DNA from: Eurosta solidaginis
Taxonomy: Eukaryota > Arthropoda > Insecta > Diptera > Tephritidae
Length of the DNA stretch: 64,000 nt
Direction of reading: 5' to 3'
Assembly: GCF_040869045.1 (NCBI RefSeq)
Contig: NW_027136973.1
Location: 124,001 to 188,000 of the forward strand
Shown here: piece by piece, positions 37,722-52,435 of the stretch
Layout of the letters: every line of letters starts with the position of its first letter
Position numbering within the stretch: position 1 is the first letter of the stretch
Notes under the pieces: model-generated
The model's input: the letters and a program-made list of their open reading frames with translations, nothing else
Database searches by the model: none
Told to the model about the DNA's origin: nothing
Position numbers and translations under genes: made by a program

Positions 37722-40700
37722 GCCTACATATTGCGTTTTTTTTTAATTTGCTTACCGGGCTAAATGTTAGCATGCTTAAAATACGTAAGTCGTATTGTTC
37801 AACAAATTTGAGTAGATAACTCAGCAGTTGTTTGCATCAGAGCGACAATTTTTGAGATAGTTATTAAAACTGTTTAAAGGTTGTCAAACGTTGTTTCTCG
37901 TTGTATATCCTTTAATTCTAGAGTTAAATTGATAAATAACGTGTACGAATTTGTTTAAGGCATTTGTTTTGGTTACTCGACGTCTCCGTTCTCGTGTAGC
38001 CTACATATTGCGTTTTTTTTTTAATTTGCTTACCGGGCTAAAGGTTAGCATGCTTAAAATACGTAAGTCGTTTTGTCCAACAAATTTGAGTAGATAACTC
38101 AGCAGTTGTTTCCATCAGAGCGACAATTTTTGAGATAGTTATTAAAACTGTTTAAAGGTTGTCAAACGTTGTTTCTCGTTGTATATCCTTTAATTCTAGA
38201 GTTAAATTGATAAATAACGTGTACGAATTTGTTTAACGCATTTGTTTTGGTTACTCGACGCCTCCGTTCTCGTGTAGCCTATATATTGCGTTTTTTTTTT
38301 TAATTTGCTTACCGGGCTAAAGGTTAGCATGCTTAAAATACGTAAGTCGTATTGCTCAACAAATTTGAGTAGATAACTCAGCAGTTGTTTGCATCAGAGC
38401 GACAATTTTTGAGATAGTTATTAAAACTGTTTAAAGGTTGTCAAACGTTGTTTCTCGTTGTATATCCTTTAATTCTAGAGTTAAATTGATAAATAACGTG
38501 TACGAATTTGTTTAACGCATTTGTTTTGGTTACTCGACGTCTCCGTTTTCGTGTAGCCTACATATTGCGTTTTTTTTTAATTTGCTTACCGGGCTAAATG
38601 TTAGCATGCTTAAAATACGTAAGTCGTATTGTTCAACAAATTTGAGTAGATAACTCAGCAGTTGTTTGCATCAGAGCGACAATTTTTGAGATAGTTATTA
38701 AAACTGTTTAAAGGTTGTCAAACGTTGTTTCTCGTTGTATATCCTTTAATTCTAGAGTTAAATTGATAAATAGCGTGTACGAATTTGTTTAACGCATTTG
38801 TTTTGGTTACTCGACGTCTCCGTTCTCGTGTTGCCTACATATTGCGTTTTTTTTTTAATTTGGTTACCGGGCTAAAGGTTAGCATGTTTAAAATACGTAA
38901 GTCGTTTTGTTCAACAAATTTGAGTAGATAACTCAGCAGTTGTTTGCATCAGAGCGACAATTTTTGAGATAGTTATTAAAACTGTTTAAAGGTTGTCAAA
39001 CGTTGTTTCTCGTTGTATATCCTTTAATTCTAGAGTTAAATTGATAAATAACGTGTACGAATTTGTTTAACGCATTTGTTTTGGTTACTCGACGTCTCCG
39101 TTCTCGTGTAGCCTAAATATTGCGTTTTTTTTTAATTTGCTTACCGGGCTAAAGGTTAGCATGTTTAAAATACGTAAGTCGTTTTGTTCAACAAATTTGA
39201 GTAGATAACTCAGCAGTTGTTTGCATCAGAGCGATAATTTTTGAGATAGTTATTAAAACTGTTTAAAGGTTGTCAAACGTTGTTTCTCGTTGTATATCCT
39301 TTAATTCTAGAGTTAAATTGATAAATAACGTGTACGAATTTGTTTAACGCATTTGTTTTGGTTACTCGACGTCTCCGTTCTCGTGTAGCCAACATATTGC
39401 GTTTTTTTTTTTAATTTGCTTACCGGGCTAAAGGTTAGCATGTTTAAAATACGTAAGTCGTTTTGTTCAACAAATTTGAGTAGATAACTCAGCAGTTGTT
39501 TGCATCACAGCGACAATTTTTGAGATAGTTATTAAAACTGTTTAAAGGTTGTCAAATGTTGTTTCTCGTTGTATATCCTTTAATTCTAGAGTTAAATTGA
39601 TAAATAACGTGTACGAATTTGTTTAACGCATTTGTTTTGGTTACTCGACGTCTCCGTTCTCGTGTAGCCTACATATTTCGTTTTTTTTTTTTAATTTGCT
39701 TACCGGGCTAAAGGTTAGCATGCTTAAAATACGTAAGTCGTATTGTTCAACAAATTTGAGTAGATAACTCAGCAGTTGTTTGCATCAGAGCGACAATTTT
39801 TGAGATAGTTATTAAAATTGTTTAAAGGTTGTCAAACGTTGTTTCTCGTTGTATATCCTTTAATTCTAGAGTTAAATTTATAAATAACGTGTACGAATTT
39901 TTTTAACGCATTTGTTTTCGTTACTCGACGTCTCCGTTCTCGTGCAGCCTACATATTGCGTTTTTTTTTAATTTGCTTACCGGGCTAAAGGTTAGCATGC
40001 TTAAAATACGAAAGTCGTTTTGTTCAACAAATTTGAGTAGATAACTCAGCAGTTGTTTCCATCAGAGCGACAATTTTTGAGATAGTTATTAAAACTTTTT
40101 AAAGGTTGTCAAACGTTGTTTCTCGTTGTATATCCTTTAATTCTAGAGTTAAATTGATAAATAACGTGTACGAATTTGTTTAACGCATTTGTTTTGGTTA
40201 CTCGACGTCTCCGTTTTCGTGTAGCCTACATATTGCGTTTTTTTTTTTTAATTTGCTTACCGGGCTAAAGGTTAGCATGTTTAAAATACGTAAGTCGTAT
40301 TGTTCAACAAATTTGAGTAGATAACTCAGCAGTTGTTTGCATCAGAGCGACAATTTTTGAGATAGTTATTAAAACTGTTTAAAGGTTGTCAAACGTTGTT
40401 TCTCGTTGTATATCCTTTAATTCTAGAGTTAAATTGATAAATAACGTGTACGAATTTGTTTAAGGCATTTGTTTTGGTTACTCGACGTCTCCGTTCTCGT
40501 GTAGCCTACATATTGCGTTTTTTTTTTAATTTGCTTACCGGGCTAAAGGTTAGCATGCTTAAAATACGTAAGTCGTTTTGTCCAACAAATTTGAGTAGAT
40601 AACTCAGCAGTTGTTTCCATCAGAGCGACAATTTTTGAGATAGTTATTAAAACTGTTTAAAGGTTGTCAAACGTTGTTTCTCGTTGTATATCCTTTAATT

Positions 40701-42726
40701 CTAGAGTTAAATTGATAAATAACGTGTACGAATTTGTTTAACGCATTTGTTTTGGTTACTCGACGCCTCCGTTCTCGTGTAGCCTATATATTGCGTTTTT
40801 TTTTTAATTTGCTTACCGGGCTAAAGGTTAGCATGCTTAAAATACGTAAGTCGTATTGCTCAACAAATTTGAGTAGATAACTCAGCAGTTGTTTGCATCA
40901 GAGCGACAATTTTTGAGATAGTTATTAAAACTGTTTAAAGGTTGTCAAACGTTGTTTCTCGTTGTATATCCTTTAATTCTAGAGTTAAATTGATAAATAA
41001 CGTGTACGAATTTGTTTAACGCATTTGTTTTGGTTACTCGACGTCTCCGTTTTCGTGTAGCCTACATATTGCGTTTTTTTTTAATTTGCTTACCGGGCTA
41101 AATGTTAGCATGCTTAAAATACGTAAGTCGTATTGTTCAACAAATTTGAGTAGATAACTCAGCAGTTGTTTGCATCAGAGCGACAATTTTTGAGATAGTT
41201 ATTAAAACTGTTTAAAGGTTGTCAAACGTTGTTTCTCGTTGTATATCCTTTAATTCTAGAGTTAAATTGATAAATAGCGTGTACGAATTTGTTTAACGCA
41301 TTTGTTTTGGTTACTCGACGTCTCCGTTTTCGTGTTGCCTACATATTGCGTTTTTTTTTTAATTTGGTTACCGGGCTAAAGGTTAGCATGTTTAAAATAC
41401 GTAAGTCGTTTTGTTCAACAAATTTGAGTATATAACTCAGCAGTTGTTTGCATCAGAGCGACAATTTTTGAGATAGTTATTAAAACTGTTTAAAGGTTGT
41501 CAAACGTTGTTTCTCGTTGTATATCCTTTAATTCTAGAGTTAAATTGATAAATAACGTGTACGAATTTGTTTAACGCATTTGTTTTGGTTACTCGACGTC
41601 TCCGTTCTCGTGTAGCCTAAATATTGCGTTTTTTTTTAATTTGCTTACCGGGCTAAAGGTTAGCATGTTTAAAATACGTAAGTCGTTTTGTTCAACAAAT
41701 TTGAGTAGATAACTCAGCAGTTGTTTGCATCAGAGCGATAATTTTTGAGATAGTTATTAAAACTGTTTAAAGGTTGTCAAACGTTGTTTCTCGTTGTATA
41801 TCCTTTAATTCTAGAGTTAAATTGATAAATAACGTGTACGAATTTGTTTAACGCATTTGTTTTGGTTACTCGACGTCTCCGTTCTCGTGTAGCCAACATA
41901 TTGCGTTTTTTTTTTAATTTGCTTACCGGGCTAAAGGTTAGCATGTTTAAAATACGTAAGTCGTTTTGTTCAACAAATTTGAGTAGATAACTCAGCAGTT
42001 GTTTGCATCACAGCGACAATTTTTGAGATAGTTATTAAAACTGTTTAAAGGTTGTCAAATGTTGTTTCTCGTTGTATATCCTTTAATTCTAGAGTTAAAT
42101 TGATAAATAACGTGTACGAATTTGTTTAACGCATTTGTTTTGGTTACTCGACGTCTCCGTTCTCGTGTAGCCTACATATTTCGTTTTTTTTTTTTAATTT
42201 GCTTACCGGGCTAAAGGTTAGCATGCTTAAAATACGTAAGTCGTATTGTTCAACAAATTTGAGTAGATAACTCAGCAGTTGTTTGCATCAGAGCGACAAT
42301 TTTTGAGATAGTTATTAAAATTGTTTAAAGGTTGTCAAACGTTGTTTCTCGTTGTATATCCTTTAATTCTAGAGTTAAATTGATAAATAACGTGTACGAA
42401 TTTTTTTAACGCATTTGTTTTCGTTACTCGACGTCTCCGTTCTCGTGCAGCCTACATATTGCGTTTTTTTTTAATTTGCTTACCGGGCTAAAGGTTAGCA
42501 TGCTTAAAATACGAAAGTCGTTTTGTTCAACAAATTTGAGTAGATAACTCAGCAGTTGTTTCCATCAGAGCGACAATTTTTGAGATAGTTATTAAAACTT
42601 TTTAAAGGTTGTCAAACGTTGTTTCTCGTTGTATATCCTTTAATTCTAGAGTTAAATTGATAAATAACATGTACGAATTTGTTTAACGCATTTGTTTTGG
42701 TTACTCGACGCCTCCGTTCTCGTGTA
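37722..42726 (+). repeat. Tandem duplication of a 9-monomer higher-order unit (2 x ~2.5 kb)
   Basis: Units at 37722-40223 and 40224-42726 match in order. Shared marks are TTTAAGGCATTT (37953 and 40458), CCTATATATTG, TCGTATTGCTCAAC, CGTGTTGCC, CCTAAATATTG, GAGCGATAATT, GCCAACATATTG, GCATCACAGCG, ACATATTTCG, CGTGCAGCC and ACGAAAGTCG (40008 and 42511). The few differences include TTTATAAATAACG in copy 1 only (about 39878). Confidence 0.88.
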
Positions 42727-45700
42727 GCCTACATATTGCGTTTTTTTTTTAATTTGCTTACCGGGCTAAAGGTTAGCATGCTTAAAATACGTAAGTCGTT
42801 TTGTTCTACAAACTTAAGTAGATAACTCATCAGTTGTTTGCATCAGAGCGACAATTTTTGAGATAGTTGTTAAAACTGTTTAAAGGTTGTCAAACGTTGT
42901 TTCTCGTTGTATATCCTTTAATTCTAGAGTTAAATTGATAAATAACGTGTACGAATTTGTTTAACGCATTTGTTTTGGTTACTCGACGTCTCCGTTCTCG
43001 TGTAGCCTACATATTACGTTTTTTTTTTAATTTGCTTACCGGGCTGAAGGTTAGCATGCTTAAAATACGTAAGTCGTTTTGTTCAACAAATTTAAGTAGA
43101 TAACTCATCAGTTGTTTGCATTAGAGCGACAATTTTTGAGATAGTTATTAAAACTTTTTAAAGGTTGTCAAACGTTGTTTCTCGTTGTATATCCTTTAAT
43201 TCTAATGTTAAATTGATAAATAACGTGTACGAATTTGTTTAACGCATTTGTTTTGGTTACTCGACGTCTCCGTTCTCGTGTAGACTACACATTGCGTTTT
43301 TTTTTTTAATTTGCTTACCGGGCTAAAGGTTAGCATGTTTAAAATACGTAAGTCGTTTTGTTCAAAAAATTTGAGTAGATAACTCAGCAGTTGTTTGCAT
43401 CAGAGCGACAATTTTTGAGATAGTTATTAAAACTGTTTAAAGGTTGTCAAACGTTGTTTCTTGTTGTATATCCTTTAATTCTAGAGTTAAATTGATAAAT
43501 AACGTGTACGAATTTGTTTAACGCATTTGTTTTGGTTACTCGACGTCTCCGTTTTCGTGTAGCCTACATATTGCGTTTTTTTTTTTAATTTGCTTACCGG
43601 GCTAAAGGTTAGCATGCTTAAAATACGTAAGTCGTTTTGTTCAACAAATTTAAGTAGATAACTCATCAGTTGATTGCATCAGAGCGACAATTTTTGAGAT
43701 AGTTATTAAAACTGTTTAAAGGTTGTCAAACGTTGTTTCTCGTTGCATATCCTTTAATTCTAGAGTTAAATTGATAAATAACGTGTACGGATTTGTTTAA
43801 CGCATTTGTTTTGGTTACTCGACGTCTCCGTTCTCGTGTAGCCTACATATTGCGTTTTTTTTATAATTTGCTTACCGGGCTAAAGGTTAGCATGTTTAAA
43901 ATACGTAAGTCGTTTTGTTCAACAAATTTGAGTAGATAACTCAGCAGTTATTTGCATGAGAGCGACAATTTTTGAGATAGTTATTAAAACTGTTTAAAGG
44001 TTATCAAACGTTGTTTCTCGTTGTATATCCTTTAATTCTAGAGTTAAATTGATAAATAACGTGTACGAATTTGTTTAACGCATTTGTTTTGGTTACTCGA
44101 CGTCTCAGTTCTCGTGTAGCCTACATATTGCGTTTTTTTTTTTAATTTGCTTACCGGGCTAAAGGTTAGCATGCTTAAAATACGTAATTCGTTTTGTTCA
44201 ACAAATTTGAGTAGATAACTCAGCAGTTGTTTGCATCAGAGCGGCAATTTTTGAGATAGTTATTAGAACTGTTTAAAGGTTGTCAAACGTTGTTTCTCGT
44301 TGTATATCCTTTAATTCTAGAGTTAAATTGATAAATAACGTGTACGAATTTGTTTAACGCATTTGTTTTGGTTACTCGACGTCTCCGTTCTCGTGTAGCC
44401 TACATATTGCGTTTTTTTTTTTTAATTTGCTTACCGGGCTAAAGGTTAGCATGCTTAAAATACGTAAGTCGTATTGTTCAACAAATTTAAGTAGATAACT
44501 CATCAGTTGTTTGCATCAGAGCGACAATTTTTGAGATAGTTATTAAAACTGTTTAAAGGTTGTCAAACGTTGTTTCTCGTTGTATATCCTTTAATTCTAG
44601 AGTTAAATTGATAAATAACGTGTACGAATTTGTTTAACGCATTTGTTTTGGTTACTCGACGTCTCCGTTCTCGTGTAGCCTACATATTGCGCTTTTTTTT
44701 TTAATTTGCTTACCGGGCTAAAGGTTAGCATGCTTAAAATACGTAAGTCGTTTTTTTCAACAAATTTAAGTAGATAACTCATCAGTTGTTTGCATCAGAG
44801 CGCCAATTTTTGAGATAGTTATTAAAACTGTTTAAAGGTTGTCAAACGTTGTTTCTCGTTGTATATCCTTTAATTCTAGAGTTAAATTGATAAATAACGT
44901 GTACGAATTTGTTTAACGCATTTTTTTTTGTTACTCGACGTCTCCGTTCTCGTGTAGCCTACATATTGCGCTTTTTTTTTTAATTTGCTTACCGGGCTAA
45001 AGGTTAGCATGCTTAAAATACGTAAGTCGTTTTGTTCAACAAATTTAAGTAGATAACTCATCAGTTGTTTGCATCAGAGCGACAATTTTTGAGATAGTTA
45101 TTAAAACTGTTTAAAGGTTGTCAAACGTTGTTTCTCGTTGTATATCCTTTAATTCTAGAGTTAAATTGATAAATAACGTGTACGAATTTGTTTCACGCAT
45201 TTGTTTTGGTTACTCGACGTCTCCGATCTCGTGTAGCCTACATATTGCGTTTTTTTTTTTAATTTGCTTACCGGGCTAAAGGTTAGCATGCTTAAAAACG
45301 TAAGTAGTTTTGTTCAACAAATTTAACTCATCAGTTGTTTGCATCAGAGCGACAATTTTTGAGATAGTTATTAAAACTGTTTAAAGGTTGTCAAACGTTG
45401 TTTGTCGTTGTATATCCTTTAATTCTAGAGTTAAATTGATAAATAACGTGTACGAATTTGTTTAACGCATTTGTTTTGGTTACTCGACGTCTCCGTTCTC
45501 GTGTAGCCTACATATTGCGTTTTTTTTAAATTTGCTTACCGGGCTAAAACTTAGCATGCTTAAAATACGTAAGTCGTTTTGTTCAACAAATGTAAGTAGA
45601 TAACTCATCAGTTGTTTGCATCAGAGCGACAATTTTTGAGATAGTTATTAAAACTGTTTAAAGGTTGTCAAACGTTGTTTCTCGTTGTATATCCTTTAAT

Positions 45701-46056
45701 TCTAGAGTTAAATTGATAAATAACGTGTACGAATTTGTTTAACGCATTTGTTTTGGTTACTCGACGTCTCCGTTCTCGTGTAGCCTACATATTGCGTTTT
45801 TTTTTTTTTTAATTTGCTTACCGGGCTAAAGGTTAGCATGCTTAAAATACGTAAGTAGTTTTGTTCAACAAATTTAACTCATCAGTTGTTTGCATCAGAG
45901 CGACAATTTTTGAGATAGTTATTAAAACTGTTTAAAGGTTGTCAAACGTTGTTTCTCGTTGTATATCCTTTAATTCTAGAGTTAAATTGATAAATAACGT
46001 GTACGAATTTGTTTAACGCATTTGTTTTGGTTACTCGACGTCTCCGTTCTCGTGTA
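42727..46056 (+). repeat. Higher-order satellite block C, copy 1 (12 monomers)
   Basis: Ordered match to 49104-52435 at an offset of about 6,378 bp. Shared marks include TTCTACAAACTTAAG (42805 and 49183), GACTACACATTG, TTCAAAAAATTTG, TTGATTGCATC, a TGCATGAGAGCG unit, CGTAATTCG, CGCCAATTTT, a GTTTCACGC with CCGATCTCG unit, GCTAAAACTTAGC (about 45544 and 51924), and the 8-bp-deleted units. A partial third copy of its last units lies at about 46900-47990. Confidence 0.87.
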
Positions 46057-49000
46057 GCCTAAATATTGCGTTTTTTTTTAATTTGCTTACCGGGCTAAAG
46101 GTTAGCATGTTTAAAATACGTAAGTCGTTTTGTTCAACAAATTTGAGTAGATAACTCAGCAGTTGTTTGCATCAGAGCGATAATTTTTGAGATAGTTATT
46201 AAAACTGTTTAAAGGTTGTCAAACGTTGTTTCTCGTTGTATATCCTTTAATTCTAGAGTTAAATTGATAAATAACGTGTACGAATTTGTTTAACGCATTT
46301 GTTTTGGTTACTCGACGTCTCCGTTCTCGTGTAGCCAACATATTGCGTTTTTTTTTTTAATTTGCTTACCGGGCTAAAGGTTAGCATGTTTAAAATACGT
46401 AAGTCGTTTTGTTCAACAAATTTGAGTAGATAACTCAGCAGTTGTTTGCATCACAGCGACAATTTTTGAGATAGTTATTAAAACTGTTTAAAGGTTGTCA
46501 AATGTTGTTTCTCGTTGTATATCCTTTAATTCTAGAGTTAAATTGATAAATAACGTGTACGAATTTGTTTAACGCATTTGTTTTGGTTACTCGACGTCTC
46601 CGTTCTCGTGTAGCCAACATATTGCGTTTTTTTTTTTAATTTGCTTACCGGGCTAAAGGTTAGCATGTTTAAAATACGTAAGTCGTATTGTTCAACAAAT
46701 TTGAGTAGATAACTCAGCAGTTGTTTGCATCAGAGCGACAATTTTTGAGATAGTTATTAAAATTGTTTAAAGGTTGTCAAACGTTGTTTCTCGTTGTATA
46801 TCCTTTAATTCTAGAGTTAAATTGATAAATAACGTGTACGAATTTTTTTAACGCATTTGTTTTCGTTACTCGACGTCTCCGTTCTCGTGCAGCCTACATA
46901 TTGCGTTTTTTTTTAATTTGCTTACCGGGCTAAAGGTTAGCATGCTTAAAATACGAAAGTCGTTTTGTTCAACAAATTTAAGTAGATAACTCATCAGTTG
47001 TTTGCATCAGAGCGACAATTTTTGAGATAGTTATTAAAACTGTTTAAAGGTTGTCAAACGTTGTTTCTCGTTGTATATCCTTTAATTCTAGAGTTAAATT
47101 GATAAATAACGTGTACGAATTTGTTTCACGCATTTGTTTTGGTTACTCGACGTCTCCGATCTCGTGTAGCCTACATATTGCGTTTTTTTTTTTTAATTTG
47201 CTTACCGGGCTAAAGGTTAGCATGCTTAAAATACGTAAGTAGTTTTGTTCAACAAATTTAACTCATCAGTTGTTTGCATCAGAGCGACAATTTTTGAGAT
47301 AGTTATTAAAACTGTTTAAAGGTTGTCAAACGTTGTTTGTCGTTGTATATCCTTTAATTCTAGAGTTAAATTGATAAATAACGTGTACGAATTTGTTTAA
47401 CGCATTTGTTTTGGTTACTCGACGTCTCCGTTCTCGTGTAGCCTACATATTGCGTTTTTTTTTAATTTGCTTACCGGGCTAAAACTTAGCATGCTTAAAA
47501 TACGTAAGTCGTTTTGTTCAACAAATGTAAGTAGATAACTCATCAGTTGTTTGCATCAGAGCGACAATTTTTGAGATAGTTATTAAAACTGTTTAAAGGT
47601 TGTCAAACGTTGTTTCTCGTTGTATATCCTTTAATTCTAGAGTTAAATTGATAAATAACGTGTACGAATTTGTTTAACGCATTTGTTTTGGTTACTCGAC
47701 GTCTCCGTTCTCGTGTAGCCTACATATTGCGTTTTTTTTTTTTTAATTTGCTTACCGGGCTAAAGGTTAGCATGCTTAAAATACGTAAGTAGTTTTGTTC
47801 AACAAATTTAACTCATCAGTTGTTTGCATCAGAGCGACAATTTTTGAGATAGTTATTAAAACTGTTTAAAGGTTGTCAAACGTTGTTTCTCGTTGTATAT
47901 CCTTTAATTCTAGAGTTAAATTGATAAATAACGTGTACGAATTTGTTTAACGCATTTGTTTTGGTTACTCGACGTCTCCGTTCTCGTGTAGCCTAAATAT
48001 TGCGTTTTTTTTTAATTTGCTTACCGGGCTAAAGGTTAGCATGTTTAAAATACGTAAGTCGTTTTGTTCAACAAATTTGAGTAGATAACTCAGCAGTTGT
48101 TTGCATCAGAGCGATAATTTTTGAGATAGTTATTAAAACTGTTTAAAGGTTGTCAAACGTTGTTTCTCGTTGTATATCCTTTAATTCTAGAGTTAAATTG
48201 ATAAATAACGTGTACGAATTTGTTTAACGCATTTGTTTTGGTTACTCGACGTCTCCGTTCTCGTGTAGCCAACATATTGCGTTTTTTTTTTTAATTTGCT
48301 TACCGGGCTAAAGGTTAGCATGTTTAAAATACGTAAGTCGTTTTGTTCAACAAATTTGAGTAGATAACTCAGCAGTTGTTTGCATCACAGCGACAATTTT
48401 TGAGATAGTTATTAAAACTGTTTAAAGGTTGTCAAATGTTGTTTCTCGTTGTATATCCTTTAATTCTAGAGTTAAATTGATAAATAACGTGTACGAATTT
48501 GTTTAACGCATTTGTTTTGGTTACTCGACGTCTCCGTTCTCGTGTAGCCTACATATTTCGTTTTTTTTTTTTAATTTGCTTACCGGGCTAAAGGTTAGCA
48601 TGCTTAAAATACGTAAGTCGTATTGTTCAACAAATTTGAGTAGATAACTCAGCAGTTGTTTGCATCAGAGCGACAATTTTTGAGATAGTTATTAAAATTG
48701 TTTAAAGGTTGTCAAACGTTGTTTCTCGTTGTATATCCTTTAATTCTAGAGTTAAATTGATAAATAACGTGTACGAATTTTTTTAACGCATTTGTTTTCG
48801 TTACTCGACGTCTCCGTTCTCGTGCAGCCTACATATTGCGTTTTTTTTTAATTTGCTTACCGGGCTAAAGGTTAGCATGCTTAAAATACGAAAGTCGTTT
48901 TGTTCAACAAATTTGAGTAGATAACTCAGCAGTTGTTTCCATCAGAGCGACAATTTTTGAGATAGTTATTAAAACTTTTTAAAGGTTGTCAAACGTTGTT

Positions 49001-49103
49001 TCTCGTTGTATATCCTTTAATTCTAGAGTTAAATTGATAAATAACGTGTACGAATTTGTTTAACGCATTTGTTTTGGTTACTCGACGCCTCCGTTCTCGT
49101 GTA

Positions 49104-52100
49104 GCCTACATATTGCGTTTTTTTTTTTAATTTGCTTACCGGGCTAAAGGTTAGCATGCTTAAAATACGTAAGTCGTTTTGTTCTACAAACTTAAGTAGA
49201 TAACTCATCAGTTGTTTGCATCAGAGCGACAATTTTTGAGATAGTTGTTAAAACTGTTTAAAGGTTGTCAAACGTTGTTTCTCGTTGTATATCCTTTAAT
49301 TCTAGAGTTAAATTGATAAATAACGTGTACGAATTTGTTTAACGCATTTGTTTTGGTTACTCGACGTCTCCGTTCTCGTGTAGCCTACATATTACGTTTT
49401 TTTTTTAATTTGCTTACCGGGCTGAAGGTTAGCATGCTTAAAATACGTAAGTCGTTTTGTTCAACAAATTTAAGTAGATAACTCATCAGTTGTTTGCATT
49501 AGAGCGACAATTTTTGAGATAGTTATTAAAACTTTTTAAAGGTTGTCAAACGTTGTTTCTCGTTGTATATCCTTTAATTCTAATGTTAAATTGATAAATA
49601 ACGTGTACGAATTTGTTTAACGCATTTGTTTTGGTTACTCGACGTCTCCGTTCTCGTGTAGACTACACATTGCGTTTTTTTTTTTAATTTGCTTACCGGG
49701 CTAAAGGTTAGCATGTTTAAAATACGTAAGTCGTTTTGTTCAAAAAATTTGAGTAGATAACTCAGCAGTTGTTTGCATCAGAGCGACAATTTTTGAGATA
49801 GTTATTAAAACTGTTTAAAGGTTGTCAAACGTTGTTTCTTGTTGTATATCCTTTAATTCTAGAGTTAAATTGATAAATAACGTGTACGAATTTGTTTAAC
49901 GCATTTGTTTTGGTTACTCGACGTCTCCGTTTTCGTGTAGCCTACATATTGCGTTTTTTTTTTTAATTTGCTTACCGGGCTAAAGGTTAGCATGCTTAAA
50001 ATATGTAAGTCGTTTTGTTCAAAAATTTAAGTAGATAACTCATCAGTTGATTGCATCAGAGCGACAATTTTTGAGATAGTTATTAAAACTGTTTAAAGGT
50101 TGTCAAACGTTGTTTCTCGTTGCATATCCTTTAATTCTAGAGTTAAATTGATAAATAACGTGTACGGATTTGTTTAACGCATTTGTTTTGGTTACTCGAC
50201 GTCTCCGTTCTCGTGTAGCCTACATATTGCGTTTTTTTTTATAATTTGCTTACCGGGCTAAAGGTTAGCATGTTTAAAATACGTAAGTCGTTTTGTTCAA
50301 CAAATTTGAGTAGATAACTCAGCAGTTATTTGCATGAGAGCGACAATTTTTGAGATAGTTATTAAAACTGTTTAAAGGTTATCAAACGTTGTTTCTCGTT
50401 GTATATCCTTTAATTCTAGAGTTAAATTGATAAATAACGTGTACGAATTTGTTTAACGCATTTGTTTTGGTTACTCGACGTCTCCGTTCTCGTGTAGCCT
50501 ACATATTGCGTTTTTTTTTTTAATTTGCTTACCGGGCTAAAGGTTAGCATGCTTAAAATACGTAATTCGTTTTGTTCAACAAATTTGAGTAGATAACTCA
50601 GCAGTTGTTTGCATCAGAGCGACAATTTTTGAGATAGTTATTAGAACTGTTTAAAGGTTGTCAAACGTTGTTTCTCGTTGTATATCCTTTAATTCTAGAG
50701 TTAAATTGATAAATAACGTGTACGAATTTGTTTAACGCATTTGTTTTGGTTACTCGACGTCTCCGTTCTCGTGTAGCCTACATATTGCGTTTTTTTTTTT
50801 TAATTTGCTTACCGGGCTAAAGGTTAGCATGCTTAAAATACGTAAGTCGTATTGTTCAACAAATTTAAGTAGATAACTCATCAGTTGTTTGCATCAGAGC
50901 GACAATTTTTGAGATAGTTATTAAAACTGTTTAAAGGTTGTCAAACGTTGTTTCTCGTTGTATATCCTTTAATTCTAGAGTTAAATTGATAAATAACGTG
51001 TACGAATTTGTTTAACGCATTTGTTTTGGTTACTCGACGTCTCCGTTCTCGTGTAGCCTACATATTGCGCTTTTTTTTTTAATTTGCTTACCGGGCTAAA
51101 GGTTAGCATGCTTAAAATACGTAAGTCGTTTTTTTCAACAAATTTAAGTAGATAACTCATCAGTTGTTTGCATCAGAGCGCCAATTTTTGAGATAGTTAT
51201 TAAAACTGTTTAAAGGTTGTCAAACGTTGTTTCTCGTTGTATATCCTTTAATTCTAGAGTTAAATTGATAAATAACGTGTACGAATTTGTTTAACGCATT
51301 TTTTTTTGTTACTCGACGTCTCCGTTCTCGTGTAGCCTACATATTGCGCTTTTTTTTTTAATTTGCTTACCGGGCTAAAGGTTAGCATGCTTAAAATACG
51401 TAAGTCGTTTTGTTCAACAAATTTAAGTAGATAACTCATCAGTTGTTTGCATCAGAGCGACAATTTTTGAGATAGTTATTAAAACTGTTTAAAGGTTGTC
51501 AAACGTTGTTTCTCGTTGTATATCCTTTAATTCTAGAGTTAAATTGATAAATAACGTGTACGAATTTGTTTCACGCATTTGTTTTGGTTACTCGACGTCT
51601 CCGATCTCGTGTAGCCTACATATTGCGTTTTTTTTTTTTAATTTGCTTACCGGGCTAAAGGTTAGCATGCTTAAAATACGTAAGTAGTTTTGTTCAACAA
51701 ATTTAACTCATCAGTTGTTTGCATCAGAGCGACAATTTTTGAGATAGTTATTAAAACTGTTTAAAGGTTGTCAAACGTTGTTTGTCGTTGTATATCCTTT
51801 AATTCTAGAGTTAAATTGATAAATAACGTGTACGAATTTGTTTAACGCATTTGTTTTGGTTACTCGACGTCTCCGTTCTCGTGTAGCCTACATATTGCGT
51901 TTTTTTTTAATTTGCTTACCGGGCTAAAACTTAGCATGCTTAAAATACGTAAGTCGTTTTGTTCAACAAATGTAAGTAGATAACTCATCAGTTGTTTGCA
52001 TCAGAGCGACAATTTTTGAGATAGTTATTAAAACTGTTTAAAGGTTGTCAAACGTTGTTTCTCGTTGTATATCCTTTAATTCTAGAGTTAAATTGATAAA

Positions 52101-52435
52101 TAACGTGTACGAATTTGTTTAACGCATTTGTTTTGGTTACTCGACGTCTCCGTTCTCGTGTAGCCTACATATTGCGTTTTTTTTTTTTTAATTTGCTTAC
52201 CGGGCTAAAGGTTAGCATGCTTAAAATACGTAAGTAGTTTTGTTCAACAAATTTAACTCATCAGTTGTTTGCATCAGAGCGACAATTTTTGAGATAGTTA
52301 TTAAAACTGTTTAAAGGTTGTCAAACGTTGTTTCTCGTTGTATATCCTTTAATTCTAGAGTTAAATTGATAAATAACGTGTACGAATTTGTTTAACGCAT
52401 TTGTTTTGGTTACTCGACGTCTCCGTTCTCGTGTA
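49104..52435 (+). repeat. Higher-order satellite block C, copy 2
   Basis: Counterpart of 42727-46056 with the same ordered variants, including the 8-bp-deleted units. Private differences such as ATATGTAAGTCG with a shortened TTCAAAAATTTAAG near 50000 are visible. It is followed by an extra tandem copy of the 8-bp-deleted unit at about 52436-52708 that copy 1 lacks, showing amplification of single units as well as of blocks. Confidence 0.87.
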
